Below are positions 28,301 to 36,473 of a stretch of 64,000 nucleotides of DNA, piece by piece. Numbering within the stretch: position 1 is the first letter of the stretch; every line of letters starts with the position of its first letter. This stretch comes from an uncultured Aquimarina sp. (lineage in GTDB: Bacteria > Bacteroidota > Bacteroidia > Flavobacteriales > Flavobacteriaceae), in NCBI GenBank assembly GCA_947498815.1, contig CANMLU010000002.1:186001-250000 (forward strand), read 5' to 3'. Position numbers and translations under genes: made by a program. The notes below the pieces were generated by a model. It was given only the letters and a program-made list of their open reading frames with translations. It was not told the DNA's origin and did no database searches.

Positions 28301-28699
28301 AGGGGTACGCCAAGGCATATATTCTCCAAGCATAAGCCCCAACAATAACCCGCTAAAGGCAAATAACAACACCAAAAAAGAACCCAAAAAGCGACCTATT
28401 AAGTAATCTCTTTCATGTATAGGGTTTATGTACTGTAGCGACTCCATATTATATTTAAAATCTCGTAAAACAGGCACTCCCATGATCAAAGAAGCAATCA
28501 TTACAGAAATTCCGGTGAGCGCCCCCATGGTTTTTGCGATAGTAATTGGGGCATTTTTTTTAATAAGTCCCATTTCGACACCATGAAAAATAAAGTCTAC
28601 TCCTACCAAAGAAAATAGAAAAAGAAAAACAAAGAATATATAGGTGTCAAGGCGTTTTGCTCGATATTGGATTTCGAATTTGAATATTTCGTACCACAT
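25391..28699 (-). CDS. ABC-2 type permease fused to M1 family metallopeptidase
   Basis: 1102 residues. Residues 1-560 carry two sets of about six membrane helices (ABC-2 permease) separated by a lysine-rich loop with KKKKKK near 258. After a helix near 570-590, residues 610-1102 form an M1 aminopeptidase-like domain with HEVAHQWWG near 945 (HExxH zinc site) and a second-ligand Glu in ILETLAQYSALMVL. The peptidase would face the periplasm. The substrate-binding GAMEN motif is not obvious (NTIPFSEALGF is in that place). The ATPase partner gene is 48 bases upstream, and a LytS/LytTR pair is divergent from it. Confidence 0.88.
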   Translation of the reverse strand: MWYEIFKFEIQYRAKRLDTYIFFVFLFLFSLVGVDFIFHGVEMGLIKKNAPITIAKTMGALTGISVMIASLIMGVPVLRDFKYNMESLQYINPIHERDYLIGRFLGSFLVLLFAFSGLLLGLMLGEYMPWRTPEDLLPFNFLAYIQPFFTVVLPTLFFSAAVFFVSGALSRKLIVVYTQWVFIFVVFMLTKSITNEFLQAILDPLSLTTLTDMVDGWTAVERNENRIPFNGVLLYNKLFWVAIGVLILWYGYHKFNFNVVKEKSTKKKKKKKRLQVLDEQNKPSGFRIKIPSVTLQYDFKAQCIQLIRLTWFYFMSICKQTSFWAIVICGMIIILINSVSLGTVYGVDSYPKTYFIIGELQEMSIYFFVMILIFYSGELIWKEREAQLHLIYDATPIADFVGLSAKFLGLLLVYIVLIVSLILSGVMFQTASGYYNYEFDVYFYGFFLELFPFLVLYTFISFFFQVIANNKFIGFVLVMVFFIINVASEALGFEHDLYKFGGGSLGTYSDMNGYGHFLVPFLWIKTYWMVFGFIILLISAVFSVRGVETSLKRRWKLCKQRVTKPVVRLAAFCSIVFVGIGSYIFYNTNILNEYWNSTHQQEYRAGYEKALKQFEYIPQPKITDVNLKVELYPENRAYTAEGYYILKNTQNQAIDEIHLQKLIDANVNLAYITLDRNATIDSAYKKYDYYVYTLNPPLKPGDSVKMTFKQVYTTSGFEEGSSNTEILHNGTFFTNKDFPSLGYNKKYELRENRERKEYGLEAREQMAKRNNPMESTYAMTGGDADQINFEIVLGTDKDQKAIAPGSLIRDWKEGERAYFHYKMKKPMINFYSIVSARYEVIQKKWLSQLDSLKDPIDLEIYYHKGHEYNLNRMMESMEMSLDYFGKNFSPYQYQQMRILEFPRYAEFAQSFPNTIPFSEALGFVLDIDDEKDVDMAFYVTAHEVAHQWWGMQVEAANVQGRHMILETLAQYSALMVLKQRYPKEKIEQFLQMELDAYKKGKLRDDKDEVPLEFVEKQDYIYYRKGGVNMYALQECIGEQKINLALRRFIKDWNSTNGRLKLETERYTKSNDLLGYFREVTPGNLQYVIKDLFETVTPLKLLH

Positions 28700-28747
28700 A
28701 GTATAGTTTTTTAAGAAATGAATGGAATGTTTGTAGTAATGTGTGGA

Positions 28748-29644
28748 CTAGGATGCAATATGACTTTCATCAAAATCAGCTCCGATTTTGGAAAAATAAA
28801 CATCTTCTAATCCGGCTTTAACCCTAGTGAAACTATTTCCGGGATCAGTATCGCTTATAATGGTGATGATAGGTTTTCCAAGAAATAATTTTTCTGATAT
28901 CACCTCATACTCTTGTTGATATTGAGATAGTTCATTTTTCAGAACCGTCTTTTGATATATTTTACCTTCTAAGCCTTCAATAAGTTCTACAGGATTTCCT
29001 TTGAGCAGGACTTTTCCTTTATTAATAATCGCCATATCGGTACATAATTCTTTCACATCATCTACAATGTGGGTAGATAAAATCACCACTGTATTTTCGC
29101 TTAATTCACTTAGTATATTATAAAATCGATTTCTCTCAATAGGATCTAATCCTGCGGTTGGTTCGTCTACAATAAGTAGTTTTGGATCATTAAGTAATGC
29201 TTGAGCTATACCAAATCGTTGTTTCATACCTCCCGAAAAGCCACCTAGATTTTGCTTTCTCACATCATACAAATTTGTTTTGTGTAATAGTGCTTCAATG
29301 AGTTCTTTACGTTCTTTTCGATTAGTGATTCCTTTTAAAACCGCAAAATGGTCGAGTAATACTTCTGCAGATATTTTTGGATATAACCCAAATTGCTGTG
29401 GTAGATAGCCAAGCACTTTTCTAAGGTCATGCTTCTCCTCCATCACATCCAAGTCGCCAAAAGTAATGCTGCCTTGGTCTGCTTCCTGTAAGGTTGCAAT
29501 GGTTCTCATTAAGGTAGATTTTCCTGCACCATTTGGACCTAATAAACCGAACATGCCAGTTGATATATCCAGAGTAATATTTTGTAATGCTTTTACTCCG
29601 TTTGTATACGTTTTTGAAAGGTTGCTTATTTTTAGATTGTTCAT
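28748..29644 (-). CDS. ABC transporter ATP-binding protein
   Basis: 298 residues. Walker A GPNGAGKST near 36-44, Q-loop GYLPQQFGLYPKI, signature GGFSGGMKQR (near 138), Walker B LLIVDEPTAGLDP, and the switch STHIVDDVKELC. The C-terminal 80 residues are an accessory domain as in ABC-2 drug or peptide exporters. It energises the permease-M1 peptidase fusion immediately downstream (48-base gap). The divergent sensor kinase and LytTR regulator about 200 bases away suggest dedicated control. Confidence 0.92.
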   Translation of the reverse strand: MNNLKISNLSKTYTNGVKALQNITLDISTGMFGLLGPNGAGKSTLMRTIATLQEADQGSITFGDLDVMEEKHDLRKVLGYLPQQFGLYPKISAEVLLDHFAVLKGITNRKERKELIEALLHKTNLYDVRKQNLGGFSGGMKQRFGIAQALLNDPKLLIVDEPTAGLDPIERNRFYNILSELSENTVVILSTHIVDDVKELCTDMAIINKGKVLLKGNPVELIEGLEGKIYQKTVLKNELSQYQQEYEVISEKLFLGKPIITIISDTDPGNSFTRVKAGLEDVYFSKIGADFDESHIAS

Positions 29645-29849
29645 TTTGATTTAATTATTTGTTTAAAGCAAACCTATACCCTCGTTTCGAGTTATCTAAA
29701 AAAATGTGATCAACTGTTTTTTGAATGGGACGCAATAGTCATTTGCAACTATCAAAGGATTTTGACACCCCACAAAGTATGTTTATCACAGAAAGTGGTA
29801 TGTTTATCAACTTATTTGTTGAAAGCATTTTATTTAATTATCATTGGGC

Positions 29850-30644
29850 ATGATTTCAATAAAAACAAGAAGCAAGAAGTTTATTCGCACCTATGGGTAC
29901 TGGGTATTTGCCATAGTTATGGGTGTCTTTTTGATATTCCTTGAGGAAGTTGATGATATTGAGCCTCTATTCTCAATCACAGCATTTATATATTGGTCTT
30001 TACTATTTTACTGGGCAGTTCGATGGATATTTCGACAAATAAAGTCAACCATACAACAAAAAAAAGAGAAGACCAGCATTGAGTTATTGCATTTACAAAG
30101 TCAAATCAGTCCGCACTTCTTCTTCAACATCCTTAATAATTTATACGGTTTGGTCGGGAAAGACGCCAAAAAAGCTCAAGATTTGATACTTAAACTCTCT
30201 GATATGATGCGCTATAGTATCTATGAAGGACAAAAGGAGTTGGTGACACTAGAACAAGAAATTGAATATTTGAAAAACTATATTGAACTTCATAAAATGC
30301 GCTATCACAAAAAGATAGACGTGAAACTTAACCTTTTTATTCAAGAAGAAGGTTACAAAGTAATGCCCTTACTATTTATTATATTGGTAGAAAATGCATT
30401 TAAGCATGGTGTAGAGAATTTAAGAAAGGATGCATATGTTGGAATTAGCTTAGCCAATGGAGGAAATGAAATTTACTTCGAAATAGGGAATAATTTTGAT
30501 CCTTCTATAAAGAATGAAAAAGAGGGAATTGGTTTGAAAAACCTAAAACGCAGACTCGAAATAGTCTACCCCCGCACCCATTCTTTAACAATAAAACAAG
30601 AAGAGGATATATTTACCGCAGAATTAGTGCTTACAAAATTATGA
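29850..30644 (+). CDS. LytS-type sensor histidine kinase
   Basis: 264 residues from the ATG at 29850; the longer version needs a TTG. Two membrane helices (about 15-35 and 43-63), no periplasmic sensor domain, a short coiled coil, then a His_kinase domain: SQISPHFFFNILNNLYGLV with the phospho-accepting His, and an ATPase with LVENAFKHGVEN (N box) and EGIGLKNLKRRLEIVYP (G box). It phosphorylates the response regulator encoded next, whose start overlaps its stop by four bases. The divergent ABC operon is the likely target. Confidence 0.9.
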   Translation: MISIKTRSKKFIRTYGYWVFAIVMGVFLIFLEEVDDIEPLFSITAFIYWSLLFYWAVRWIFRQIKSTIQQKKEKTSIELLHLQSQISPHFFFNILNNLYGLVGKDAKKAQDLILKLSDMMRYSIYEGQKELVTLEQEIEYLKNYIELHKMRYHKKIDVKLNLFIQEEGYKVMPLLFIILVENAFKHGVENLRKDAYVGISLANGGNEIYFEIGNNFDPSIKNEKEGIGLKNLKRRLEIVYPRTHSLTIKQEEDIFTAELVLTKL

Positions 30645-31342
30645 TAAAATACCTTATTATAGATGATGAACACATTGCCCATGATATTATCAAAGGGTAT
30701 TGTGACTTGCTACCCAATATGCAATTACAGAAAAATTGTTATGATGCCATTGAAGCTATTGAGTATTTGAATACTAACAAAATTGATTTAATTTTTTTAG
30801 ATCTCAATATGCCAACATTAAAAGGATTTGAGTTTTTAAGAACACTTCAATCTCCTCCAAAAGTTATCGTTACCACGGCATACAAAGAATATGCTCTTGA
30901 AGGTTATGAATTAAACATTTCGGATTACTTATTAAAACCTTTTGGTTTTGAACGTTTTTTAAAGGCCGTAAATAAAGCTGTAAGTGTATCTACCAGAGAA
31001 GGACCTCTTCAAACCACTAGTAATAATAACACCCATACAAAAACTATATTTTTTCGTTCTAACAAAAAGTATACACAAGTAGATATTGATACTATTTTAT
31101 ACTTTGAAGCTGCAGGGAACTATACAAAAGTGGTTACGTTGAAAGAAATTATTACTGTGAGAGAAAAAATCTCTGATGTATTAGAATCATTATCCAAAGA
31201 TGATTTTTTACAAGTTCACAAATCATTTGTTATAGCCGTTAAACATATTAATAGCATCGAGGGAAATAGAATTATGATCAAAGATCATAGTATTCCTATT
31301 GGAAAGATATATAAATTAAACATAAATGCTTTGCTAAAATAA
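30641..31342 (+). CDS. LytTR response regulator
   Basis: 233 residues. The receiver domain (1-120) has the acidic pocket IIDDEH, the phospho-acceptor in IDLIFLDLNMP (about residue 52), VTTAYKEYA and the Lys in DYLLKPF. The LytTR DNA-binding domain (about 140-233) shows TIFFRSNKKYTQVDIDTILYFEAAGNYTKVV and FLQVHKSFVIAVKHINSIEGNRI. ATGA overlap with the kinase gene indicates coupled translation. It presumably binds direct repeats near the divergent ABC/M1 operon. Confidence 0.92.
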   Translation: MIKYLIIDDEHIAHDIIKGYCDLLPNMQLQKNCYDAIEAIEYLNTNKIDLIFLDLNMPTLKGFEFLRTLQSPPKVIVTTAYKEYALEGYELNISDYLLKPFGFERFLKAVNKAVSVSTREGPLQTTSNNNTHTKTIFFRSNKKYTQVDIDTILYFEAAGNYTKVVTLKEIITVREKISDVLESLSKDDFLQVHKSFVIAVKHINSIEGNRIMIKDHSIPIGKIYKLNINALLK

Positions 31343-31391
31343 GGCTATTAAAAAAACCCAATGCTACAGATTACAGCATTGAGCCTTTTAT
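31343..31391. terminator. Bidirectional terminator between lytTR and prolyl oligopeptidase genes
   Basis: CAATGCT (31359-31365) pairs with AGCATTG (31375-31381) around a 9-base loop, and an outer AAGGCT/AGCCTT pair flanks it. On the minus strand a run of T follows the inner stem, so it ends the peptidase transcript and probably the regulator transcript too. Confidence 0.7.
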
Positions 31392-31407
31392 GATACAACT
31401 ATTTTTT

Positions 31408-33582
31408 TTATTCTTTCATTTCTTCCAGATCCAGCATAAATGCATAGTATAATGCAGTTCGTTTATAGCGTGCAAAACGTCCAGATGCTCCACCGTGACC
31501 AGTTTCCATATCGCAATCCATAATAAGTAAGTTATCATCGGTTTTTAACTCACGTAATTTGGCGATCCATTTTGCTGGTTCCCAGTATTGCACTTGGCTA
31601 TCCCAATACCCTGTTGTAATTAGCGTATTTGGATATGCCTTTGCTTCAACATTATCATAAGGAGAATACGACTTCATGTATTCATAATATTCTTTATTTT
31701 TAGGATTCCCCCATTCGTCAAACTCAAAGGTTGTTAATGGTATTGTTTCATCCATCATCGTAGAAACCACATCTACAAATGGCACCGCAGCAACAACTCC
31801 ATTCCATAATTCTGGTTTCATATTCATGATAGCCCCCATTAATAAGCCTCCTGCACTACCACCCATTGCATACATATGTTTTGGGCTCGTAAATCCTTCA
31901 TTAACCAAGAAATCTCCACAATCTATAAAATCGGTAAACGTATTTTTCTTTTTTAATAATTTACCGTCTTCATACCAATGCCTTCCCATTTCTTGACCAC
32001 CTCTGATATGAGCCATAGCAAATACAAATCCACGATCTAATAAACTTAACCTATCAGATCTAAAAGATGGTTCTGAACTACTACCATATGAGCCATAAGA
32101 ATAAAGTAATAAAGGGTTATTCGGATTTTTTTCAACTCCTTTTTTATAAACAATTGAAATAGGTACTTTAACACCGTCTCTAGCCGTAGCATACATACGT
32201 TCTGATACATAATTCTCTTTTGAGAAATTAGGGTCTAATACCTCCTGTTCTTTTAACACTACCTTTTTCTTAGTATCCATATCATAATCGATTGTACTAT
32301 TGGGTGTAGTTAAAGAAGTATAATTATATCGCAAAATATTGGTATTGAAATCCAAATTGGTTGTTGGGTACGAAAGATATGCGGGGTCATTAAACTCAAT
32401 ATAATGATCGTTATCACCATTCCACTTCATCACTCTAATGGTTCGTAAACCATTAACACGTTCTTGTAAAACCAAATGTTCTTTAAAAACCACAAAACTT
32501 TGCAATAAAATATCTTTACGATGAGGAATCACGTCTACCCAGTTCTCTTTAGTTGTAGTCGCAATTGGTGTTTTAACCAAACGGAAATTTTTTGCATCAA
32601 GATTTGTTCTTATATAAAAATGATCATCATAATGATCAACACTATATTCCAAGTCACGCTCTCTTGGCTGAATAATTTTCCACTCATCATTTGGAGTATT
32701 AGCATCAACATATCGATATTCTGAAGATAAAGTTTGATCACTACCGATCATAATATATTTGTCGGACCTTGACTTATATACAAAACAAAGAAAAGTTTCA
32801 TCTTTTTCTTCAAAAACTAACTCATCTTGAGATTGATCAGTTCCCAACACATGCTTATAAATTTTATCTTGTCTAAGCGTTATTGGATCCTTAGAGGCAT
32901 AAAAAACAGTTTTATTATCGTTTGCCCAGACCGCCCCTCCGCTTGTGTTTTCAAGCTTATCAGAGAGCATTTCTCCTGTCTCCAAGTTTTTAAAATACAC
33001 CGTGTATCGACGTCTAGAAACAGTATCAATACTATACGCCAATAATTTGTTATCAGGACTTACAGAACGACTCCCGATTCCGTAATACGAATAACCGTCG
33101 GCCATTTCGGGTCCATTAAGCATAATTTCTTCTTTAGCATTATCAGCCAGCTTTTTGCGGCAATATAATGCATAATCCATACCTTCTTCATAACGTGTAT
33201 AATAAGAATAACCGTTATCGTTATATGGAACAGACGAATCATCTTTTTTGATACGACCAACAATCTCGTCGTATAATTTTGTTTGAAGCTCCTCGGTATG
33301 CTTCATCGCAGCATTCTTGTAGTCATTTTCTGCATTTAGATAATCCAATACATCTTGAGTTTGTGGATCAGGTGTTTCAGCATTTTTTTGCTTATCACTT
33401 AAACGCATCCAGAAATAATTATCGATACGTGTATCGCCATGTGCTTTTAGTTCCTCGGCAACTTTTTTTGCTACCGGAGCCTCAATTGATTGATGCGGCT
33501 TCATTTCAGATTTTTTTTCAGTCTTACAAGCCCCAAATAGAACTGTAAATACCAGTAATAGATTGATGATTTTTGTGTTCAT
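31408..33582 (-). CDS. S9A prolyl oligopeptidase family (oligopeptidase B-like), lipoprotein
   Basis: 724 residues. A lipobox (VLFGACKTEKK) places it on a membrane facing the periplasm. The seven-bladed propeller (about 80-430) begins with TRIDNYFWMRLSDKQ, as in oligopeptidase B. Catalytic domain: MGGSAGGLLMG near 577 holds the Ser, GYWDSQVQYWEPAKW is the Asp region, and ETGHGGASGRF holds the His. It cleaves peptides, often after basic residues or proline. Single gene, bounded by terminators at both ends. Confidence 0.92.
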   Translation of the reverse strand: MNTKIINLLLVFTVLFGACKTEKKSEMKPHQSIEAPVAKKVAEELKAHGDTRIDNYFWMRLSDKQKNAETPDPQTQDVLDYLNAENDYKNAAMKHTEELQTKLYDEIVGRIKKDDSSVPYNDNGYSYYTRYEEGMDYALYCRKKLADNAKEEIMLNGPEMADGYSYYGIGSRSVSPDNKLLAYSIDTVSRRRYTVYFKNLETGEMLSDKLENTSGGAVWANDNKTVFYASKDPITLRQDKIYKHVLGTDQSQDELVFEEKDETFLCFVYKSRSDKYIMIGSDQTLSSEYRYVDANTPNDEWKIIQPRERDLEYSVDHYDDHFYIRTNLDAKNFRLVKTPIATTTKENWVDVIPHRKDILLQSFVVFKEHLVLQERVNGLRTIRVMKWNGDNDHYIEFNDPAYLSYPTTNLDFNTNILRYNYTSLTTPNSTIDYDMDTKKKVVLKEQEVLDPNFSKENYVSERMYATARDGVKVPISIVYKKGVEKNPNNPLLLYSYGSYGSSSEPSFRSDRLSLLDRGFVFAMAHIRGGQEMGRHWYEDGKLLKKKNTFTDFIDCGDFLVNEGFTSPKHMYAMGGSAGGLLMGAIMNMKPELWNGVVAAVPFVDVVSTMMDETIPLTTFEFDEWGNPKNKEYYEYMKSYSPYDNVEAKAYPNTLITTGYWDSQVQYWEPAKWIAKLRELKTDDNLLIMDCDMETGHGGASGRFARYKRTALYYAFMLDLEEMKE

Positions 33583-33737
33583 AGAATACTTATATTAATT
33601 TTTAAATAATCTTTATAAAAGTAAAAATAAGAGTAATGCTTTAATAATCAGGAAAACCACTTGATTTATTGTTTATCAAAGCTTCATTTTATATTTAAAA
33701 AACATCCCACCAACTCACTTGGGGTGTATAAAAAGAA

Positions 33738-33762
33738 AAAGGCGGTATATTTTACCGCCTTT
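33738..33762. terminator. Strong intrinsic terminator
   Basis: Perfect 10-bp stem AAAGGCGGTA (33738-33747) with TACCGCCTTT (33753-33762), 5-base loop, A and T runs on both sides. It lies 55 bases after the 119-aa gene on the minus strand and upstream of the end of the peptidase gene's leader. Confidence 0.8.
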
Positions 33763-33816
33763 TAGATCTTTTAAACTTTTCTGATGTATCAGTTTTTTAT
33801 TAAATAAGAAACTTGC

Positions 33817-34176
33817 CTAATCTTTCAATGCAATACTTTCTTTTTCTTTAATATCCATAAGTATGAGCCTTTTTTTATACTGCTTTACCTGGACATCCTT
33901 CTGAGTATCTTTTTGTATTACCTCTATAGAATCAACCTCATAAGAAACTATAAAAGTCTTACCAATATATTTTTTCTCATTAAGGTCATATTTTGATACA
34001 GCCTTTTTACTCACAATAGTGAACTCCATTAGCTTTCCTGTTGTTGTATTCGTAAAATAGTACGCTTTATCTGATTGACCGTTAAAAGTAACTTCTGCCT
34101 CTTCAATTTTATCGCCAGCTATGCTAGTAAAACTTGAAGCCATTATAATTGTAAGTAGTAAAAGAATTTTTTTCAT
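33817..34176 (-). CDS. Small secreted protein of unknown function
   Basis: 119 residues with a signal peptide (MKKILLLLTIIMASSFTSIAG). The mature part is a predicted beta-rich domain (EEAEVTFNGQSDKAYYFTNTTTGKLMEFTIVSKKAVSKYDL) ending in a lysine-rich stretch. I do not recognise the family. It is followed by a strong terminator and lies 52 bases downstream of an NTF2-fold gene on the same strand; the cluster of small secreted proteins suggests joint expression. Confidence 0.7.
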   Translation of the reverse strand: MKKILLLLTIIMASSFTSIAGDKIEEAEVTFNGQSDKAYYFTNTTTGKLMEFTIVSKKAVSKYDLNEKKYIGKTFIVSYEVDSIEVIQKDTQKDVQVKQYKKRLILMDIKEKESIALKD

Positions 34177-34228
34177 GTTAAATATGTTTTTGGGTGCACA
34201 AATTTAATTTAATTTTTGAAAAATTCAA

Positions 34229-34675
34229 TTAAATACCGTTCCAAATGTCTAAATAGATTTTCCAATCATCATTAAGTTTTTTCCAGATAATAACATATTT
34301 ACCTTTCCAAGTAATTTCTTCATGGTTCTTCTTTTTTGTGGTGCCTTCATAATACCCATAATCATAAGCTACGTTTTCAACAATCGTAATTTCGTTCGGA
34401 AATATCTTATGATGGACTATTTTTAAGTCTTTAGGCAATTCCCAGTATTGTATGATTAATTTTCTACCCTCAATTATATTTCCTTTTTTAGGGAATATTT
34501 TAGCATTTTCTGTATACGATTCTCCTATCATATCATAATTTGAATCAACGACATATTTAGAAAAATTTTGACTGTTTTTTAAGATTGCGTTTATATCTTT
34601 TTTATTACCATTATATGTTTGGCTAATTCCAAAGCTGGATATAAATACCACTAGCGTCGTTATGACTAACTTCAT
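34229..34675 (-). CDS. Secreted SnoaL/NTF2-fold protein
   Basis: 148 residues with a signal peptide (MKLVITTLVVFISSFGISQ). The pattern VVDSNYDMIGESYTENAKIFPKKGNIIEGRKLIIQYW followed by a beta sheet ending KGKYVIIWKKLNDDWKIYLDIWN is that of DUF4440/SnoaL-like NTF2 folds, where a cone-shaped pocket binds a small ligand. No catalytic residue is diagnostic. It is one of three small NTF2-fold genes in a row on this strand. Confidence 0.75.
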   Translation of the reverse strand: MKLVITTLVVFISSFGISQTYNGNKKDINAILKNSQNFSKYVVDSNYDMIGESYTENAKIFPKKGNIIEGRKLIIQYWELPKDLKIVHHKIFPNEITIVENVAYDYGYYEGTTKKKNHEEITWKGKYVIIWKKLNDDWKIYLDIWNGI

Positions 34676-34705
34676 ACTGTTCGATTTTTAATTTTGATGC
34701 TATTA

Positions 34706-35119
34706 TTATTTTTGTTTAGAAAATATTTTGCTCACTATTTTCCATTCTCCATTGGTCTTCAAAAGATTCATATAATCAATATAACTAGCGTTGGGATACA
34801 TCAATTCTATTTTTGCCTGTGCAGCGTTTCCGGTTATATCAATGGATACGATTCGAGTTTTTCGATTTTGTTTAGGTCCAGGTTTCATTGCTTTTTTGAA
34901 ATATTCTAATACCTTCACTTCTTTATACTCCCCATCTCTTATAAATTTCATTGTACCATTTACATGGAATGCCTTTTTAAGTATATCGAAATCATTGTTG
35001 GTTCCACCATCCAAATAATAGGAAATAGTTTGTTTTACAAGTTCATGATCAGATTTTTGAGCAAAGGTTAATGTAGAAATGCTTATGCATAATAATAGCG
35101 TTGTGATTGTTTTTTTCAT
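34706..35119 (-). CDS. Secreted NTF2-fold protein, lumazine-binding-like
   Basis: 137 residues with signal peptide (cleavage near TFAQ). ELVKQTISYYLDGGTNNDFDILKKAFHVNGTMKFI and YIDYMNLLKTNGEWKIVSKIF match the putative lumazine-binding (Lumazine_bd_2) NTF2 family. The next gene encodes a related protein of similar layout, so these are tandem paralogs. Ligand and role are unknown. Confidence 0.78.
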   Translation of the reverse strand: MKKTITTLLLCISISTLTFAQKSDHELVKQTISYYLDGGTNNDFDILKKAFHVNGTMKFIRDGEYKEVKVLEYFKKAMKPGPKQNRKTRIVSIDITGNAAQAKIELMYPNASYIDYMNLLKTNGEWKIVSKIFSKQK

Positions 35120-35186
35120 TTTTAATAATATTTAATTGATGACTATCCTGTTTTTTGATTGAATAAAAAAGGTATTAGACTTTTTT

Positions 35187-35606
35187 TTAGGGATAACTTA
35201 TATATGTATATGTTTTATGTATGATTTGCCAACTATTATTGATTTTCAACAATAATAAATAATCAGTATAAATCCTCTTAAGATCCGGCATATCGACTTC
35301 TATTTTTGCTATTGCCGCATCTTTTTGATAATCAATGGAAATGATCTTAGCGATTCGATTGTTTTTCTTTCCTTTTTTGAAATAATCTATATATTTCTTT
35401 CCAGATCGTGTACTCAAACTATCATTAGATACTGTATACAGATTTAAATCTGGATGAAATGCTCTTTTGATTCTTTCTGGTTGTCCATTTGCCGTTCCTT
35501 CGATATAATCCAATAGTGTAGTTTCTATTTGTGCTATTTCTGTTTGAGCATTGGTAATTAATGTTCCTAAAAACATTAATAGTATAATGGTTATTGACTT
35601 TCTCAT
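35187..35606 (-). CDS. Secreted NTF2-fold protein, lumazine-binding-like (paralog)
   Basis: 139 residues with signal peptide (cleavage near TNAQ). TTLLDYIEGTANGQPERIKRAFHPDLNLYTV and IYTDYLLLLKINNSWQIIHKTY parallel the neighbouring 137-aa protein block by block. The DYIEGT and HPDLN positions are the conserved helix and first strand of this NTF2 branch. It lies five bases after the PfpI-like gene and is almost certainly cotranscribed with it. Confidence 0.8.
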   Translation of the reverse strand: MRKSITIILLMFLGTLITNAQTEIAQIETTLLDYIEGTANGQPERIKRAFHPDLNLYTVSNDSLSTRSGKKYIDYFKKGKKNNRIAKIISIDYQKDAAIAKIEVDMPDLKRIYTDYLLLLKINNSWQIIHKTYTYISYP

Positions 35607-35611
35607 TCTTA

Positions 35612-36367
35612 TTATTGTTTTTGGAGTGTTTCGATAATTTTTTGAGCAACCGCAGTCGAAGCCGTTGGATCCTGTCCTGTAATCAATCTTCCATCAATGA
35701 CATAATAACCATCCCATCCATTTTTTGAATACACAAAAGTTCCTCCATTTTTATTAATGGTTTCTTCAATAGAAAAAGGAAATTCTTGATAATGTTTTCC
35801 TTTCTTGTTTTCAAACGCATCCGGGAATCCATTTACATTTTTTCCTTCATACAAATATTTTCCATCCATTGTCTTTACGTTTACCAAGCCTGCTGTTCCA
35901 TGACATATGGCAGCTACAACCCCATTGTTTTCATGAATCTTTATGGTGATGTCCTGAATCTCTTTATTTTCTGGAACGCCAAACATAGCAGCTCCTCCTC
36001 CACTATAATAAACAGCTTGATAATCTGTTATTTTAATCTCACTGGGTGTATGCGTGTTTTTAAGTAGTTTCATAAAGTCAGCATCGTACAAATACTTCTT
36101 CTGAATTGTGTTTGAAGTTTTTATATAACCGATCGGGATCGCTCCTCCTTTTGGGCTTACAAAATCTACCACATAACCTCCTTTAATAAATACATCATAA
36201 GCCAATACGATTTCGGCAAAATGATTGGCGGCGTTTATGTCTGTATTACCATAGGTATGTTGACTCGAAGTAATAAAAAGAATCTTTCCGTTACTCTTCA
36301 TTTGAGAATGAATTTCGCCTGTGTATATAAGAAAGAAAAAGATACATATTGATAAAGCGTTTCGCAT
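35612..36367 (-). CDS. DJ-1/PfpI family protein, exported
   Basis: 251 residues with a signal peptide (near HSQ). The nucleophile elbow AAICHGTAG has C155-H156, the pair typical of Hsp31-like class I glutamine amidotransferase-fold proteins; YSGGGAAMFG near 120-130 forms the oxyanion side. Relatives are glyoxalases, deglycases or chaperones. An exported form is unusual for the superfamily but known in Bacteroidota. The AraC regulator gene lies just upstream on the same strand and may control it. Confidence 0.85.
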   Translation of the reverse strand: MRNALSICIFFFLIYTGEIHSQMKSNGKILFITSSQHTYGNTDINAANHFAEIVLAYDVFIKGGYVVDFVSPKGGAIPIGYIKTSNTIQKKYLYDADFMKLLKNTHTPSEIKITDYQAVYYSGGGAAMFGVPENKEIQDITIKIHENNGVVAAICHGTAGLVNVKTMDGKYLYEGKNVNGFPDAFENKKGKHYQEFPFSIEETINKNGGTFVYSKNGWDGYYVIDGRLITGQDPTASTAVAQKIIETLQKQ

Positions 36368-36473
36368 ACTAAACTAATTTATTTGCAAGGTGAAACATCT
36401 TTACCTCAAAAAGATTTTATTTTATAAATTAGAAGTTCGGATTTATAAAATCGTACTACAACGAAGTGATAAA

